A DNA stretch of 6,031 nt from Alphaproteobacteria bacterium (GTDB lineage Bacteria > Pseudomonadota > Alphaproteobacteria > ATCC43930 > CGMCC-115725), in NCBI GenBank assembly GCA_030039775.1, contig JASHUX010000200.1:1-6031 (forward strand), given 5' to 3'. The position numbers and the translations under genes are program-made. Shown piece after piece: positions 6,029 through 6,031 of the stretch (positions are counted from its first letter, which is position 1; every line of letters starts with the position of its first letter). The notes below the pieces were generated by a model. It was not told the origin of the DNA. It was given only the letters and a program-made list of their open reading frames with translations, and ran no database searches.

Positions 6029-6031
6029 TGG

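Noticed and set aside
1..6031. CRISPR array, tRNA, insertion sequence, integrase or toxin-antitoxin pair
   Set aside because: I saw no regularly spaced repeats, cloverleaf, terminal inverted repeats, transposase motifs or small paired genes on either strand.

Overview
This GC-rich window is densely coded, and every gene I can support lies on the minus strand, so transcription runs from the right edge to the left. Translationally coupled genes, a stand-alone ATP-dependent DNA ligase paired with its MBL-fold exonuclease, and a filamentous-haemagglutinin/MBG-type surface protein together suggest a Gram-negative bacterium. An alphaproteobacterium of the Hyphomicrobiales (Bradyrhizobium-like) kind is my best guess. 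That placement is inference from gene content and composition; the window has no rRNA or other phylogenetic marker.

From right to left the layout is as follows. (1) A Crp/Fnr-family regulator at 6028-5333, complete or nearly so. (2) After a gap of about 98 bases, a tight three-gene run: an MBL/beta-CASP ligase-associated DNA exonuclease (5234-4218), an ATP-dependent DNA ligase of the 'cisplatin damage response' type (4218-2653) and the molybdenum-cofactor guanylyltransferase mobA (2656-2012). The junctions are TAATG (1-base overlap) and ATGA (4-base overlap), so the three are probably one translationally coupled operon. (3) A weak possible terminator in the 49 bases after mobA. (4) A large surface-protein locus (1962-65) of the filamentous-haemagglutinin/MBG type, split into two frames by an apparent loss of one G near 942-943. 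It also lacks a recognisable signal peptide and secretion domain at its N-terminus. (5) The first ten codons of another gene at the left edge (30-1), preceded by a strong Shine-Dalgarno sequence.

The exonuclease and ligase would act together in DNA-damage repair: end processing, then nick sealing. In many bacteria this pair sits with an Lhr-type helicase and a metallophosphoesterase. Neither is in this window, and mobA, a cofactor-biosynthesis gene with no obvious repair role, takes the downstream position. The surface-protein locus looks like a decayed or mis-sequenced two-partner-secretion exoprotein. Its partner transporter may be the gene beginning at the left edge, but too little is visible to say.

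I see no tRNA, rRNA, CRISPR array, insertion sequence or integrase, and no convincing undescribed system. The points most worth a second look are the single-base frameshift, the truncated adhesin abutting mobA, and the coupling of mobA to the repair genes.
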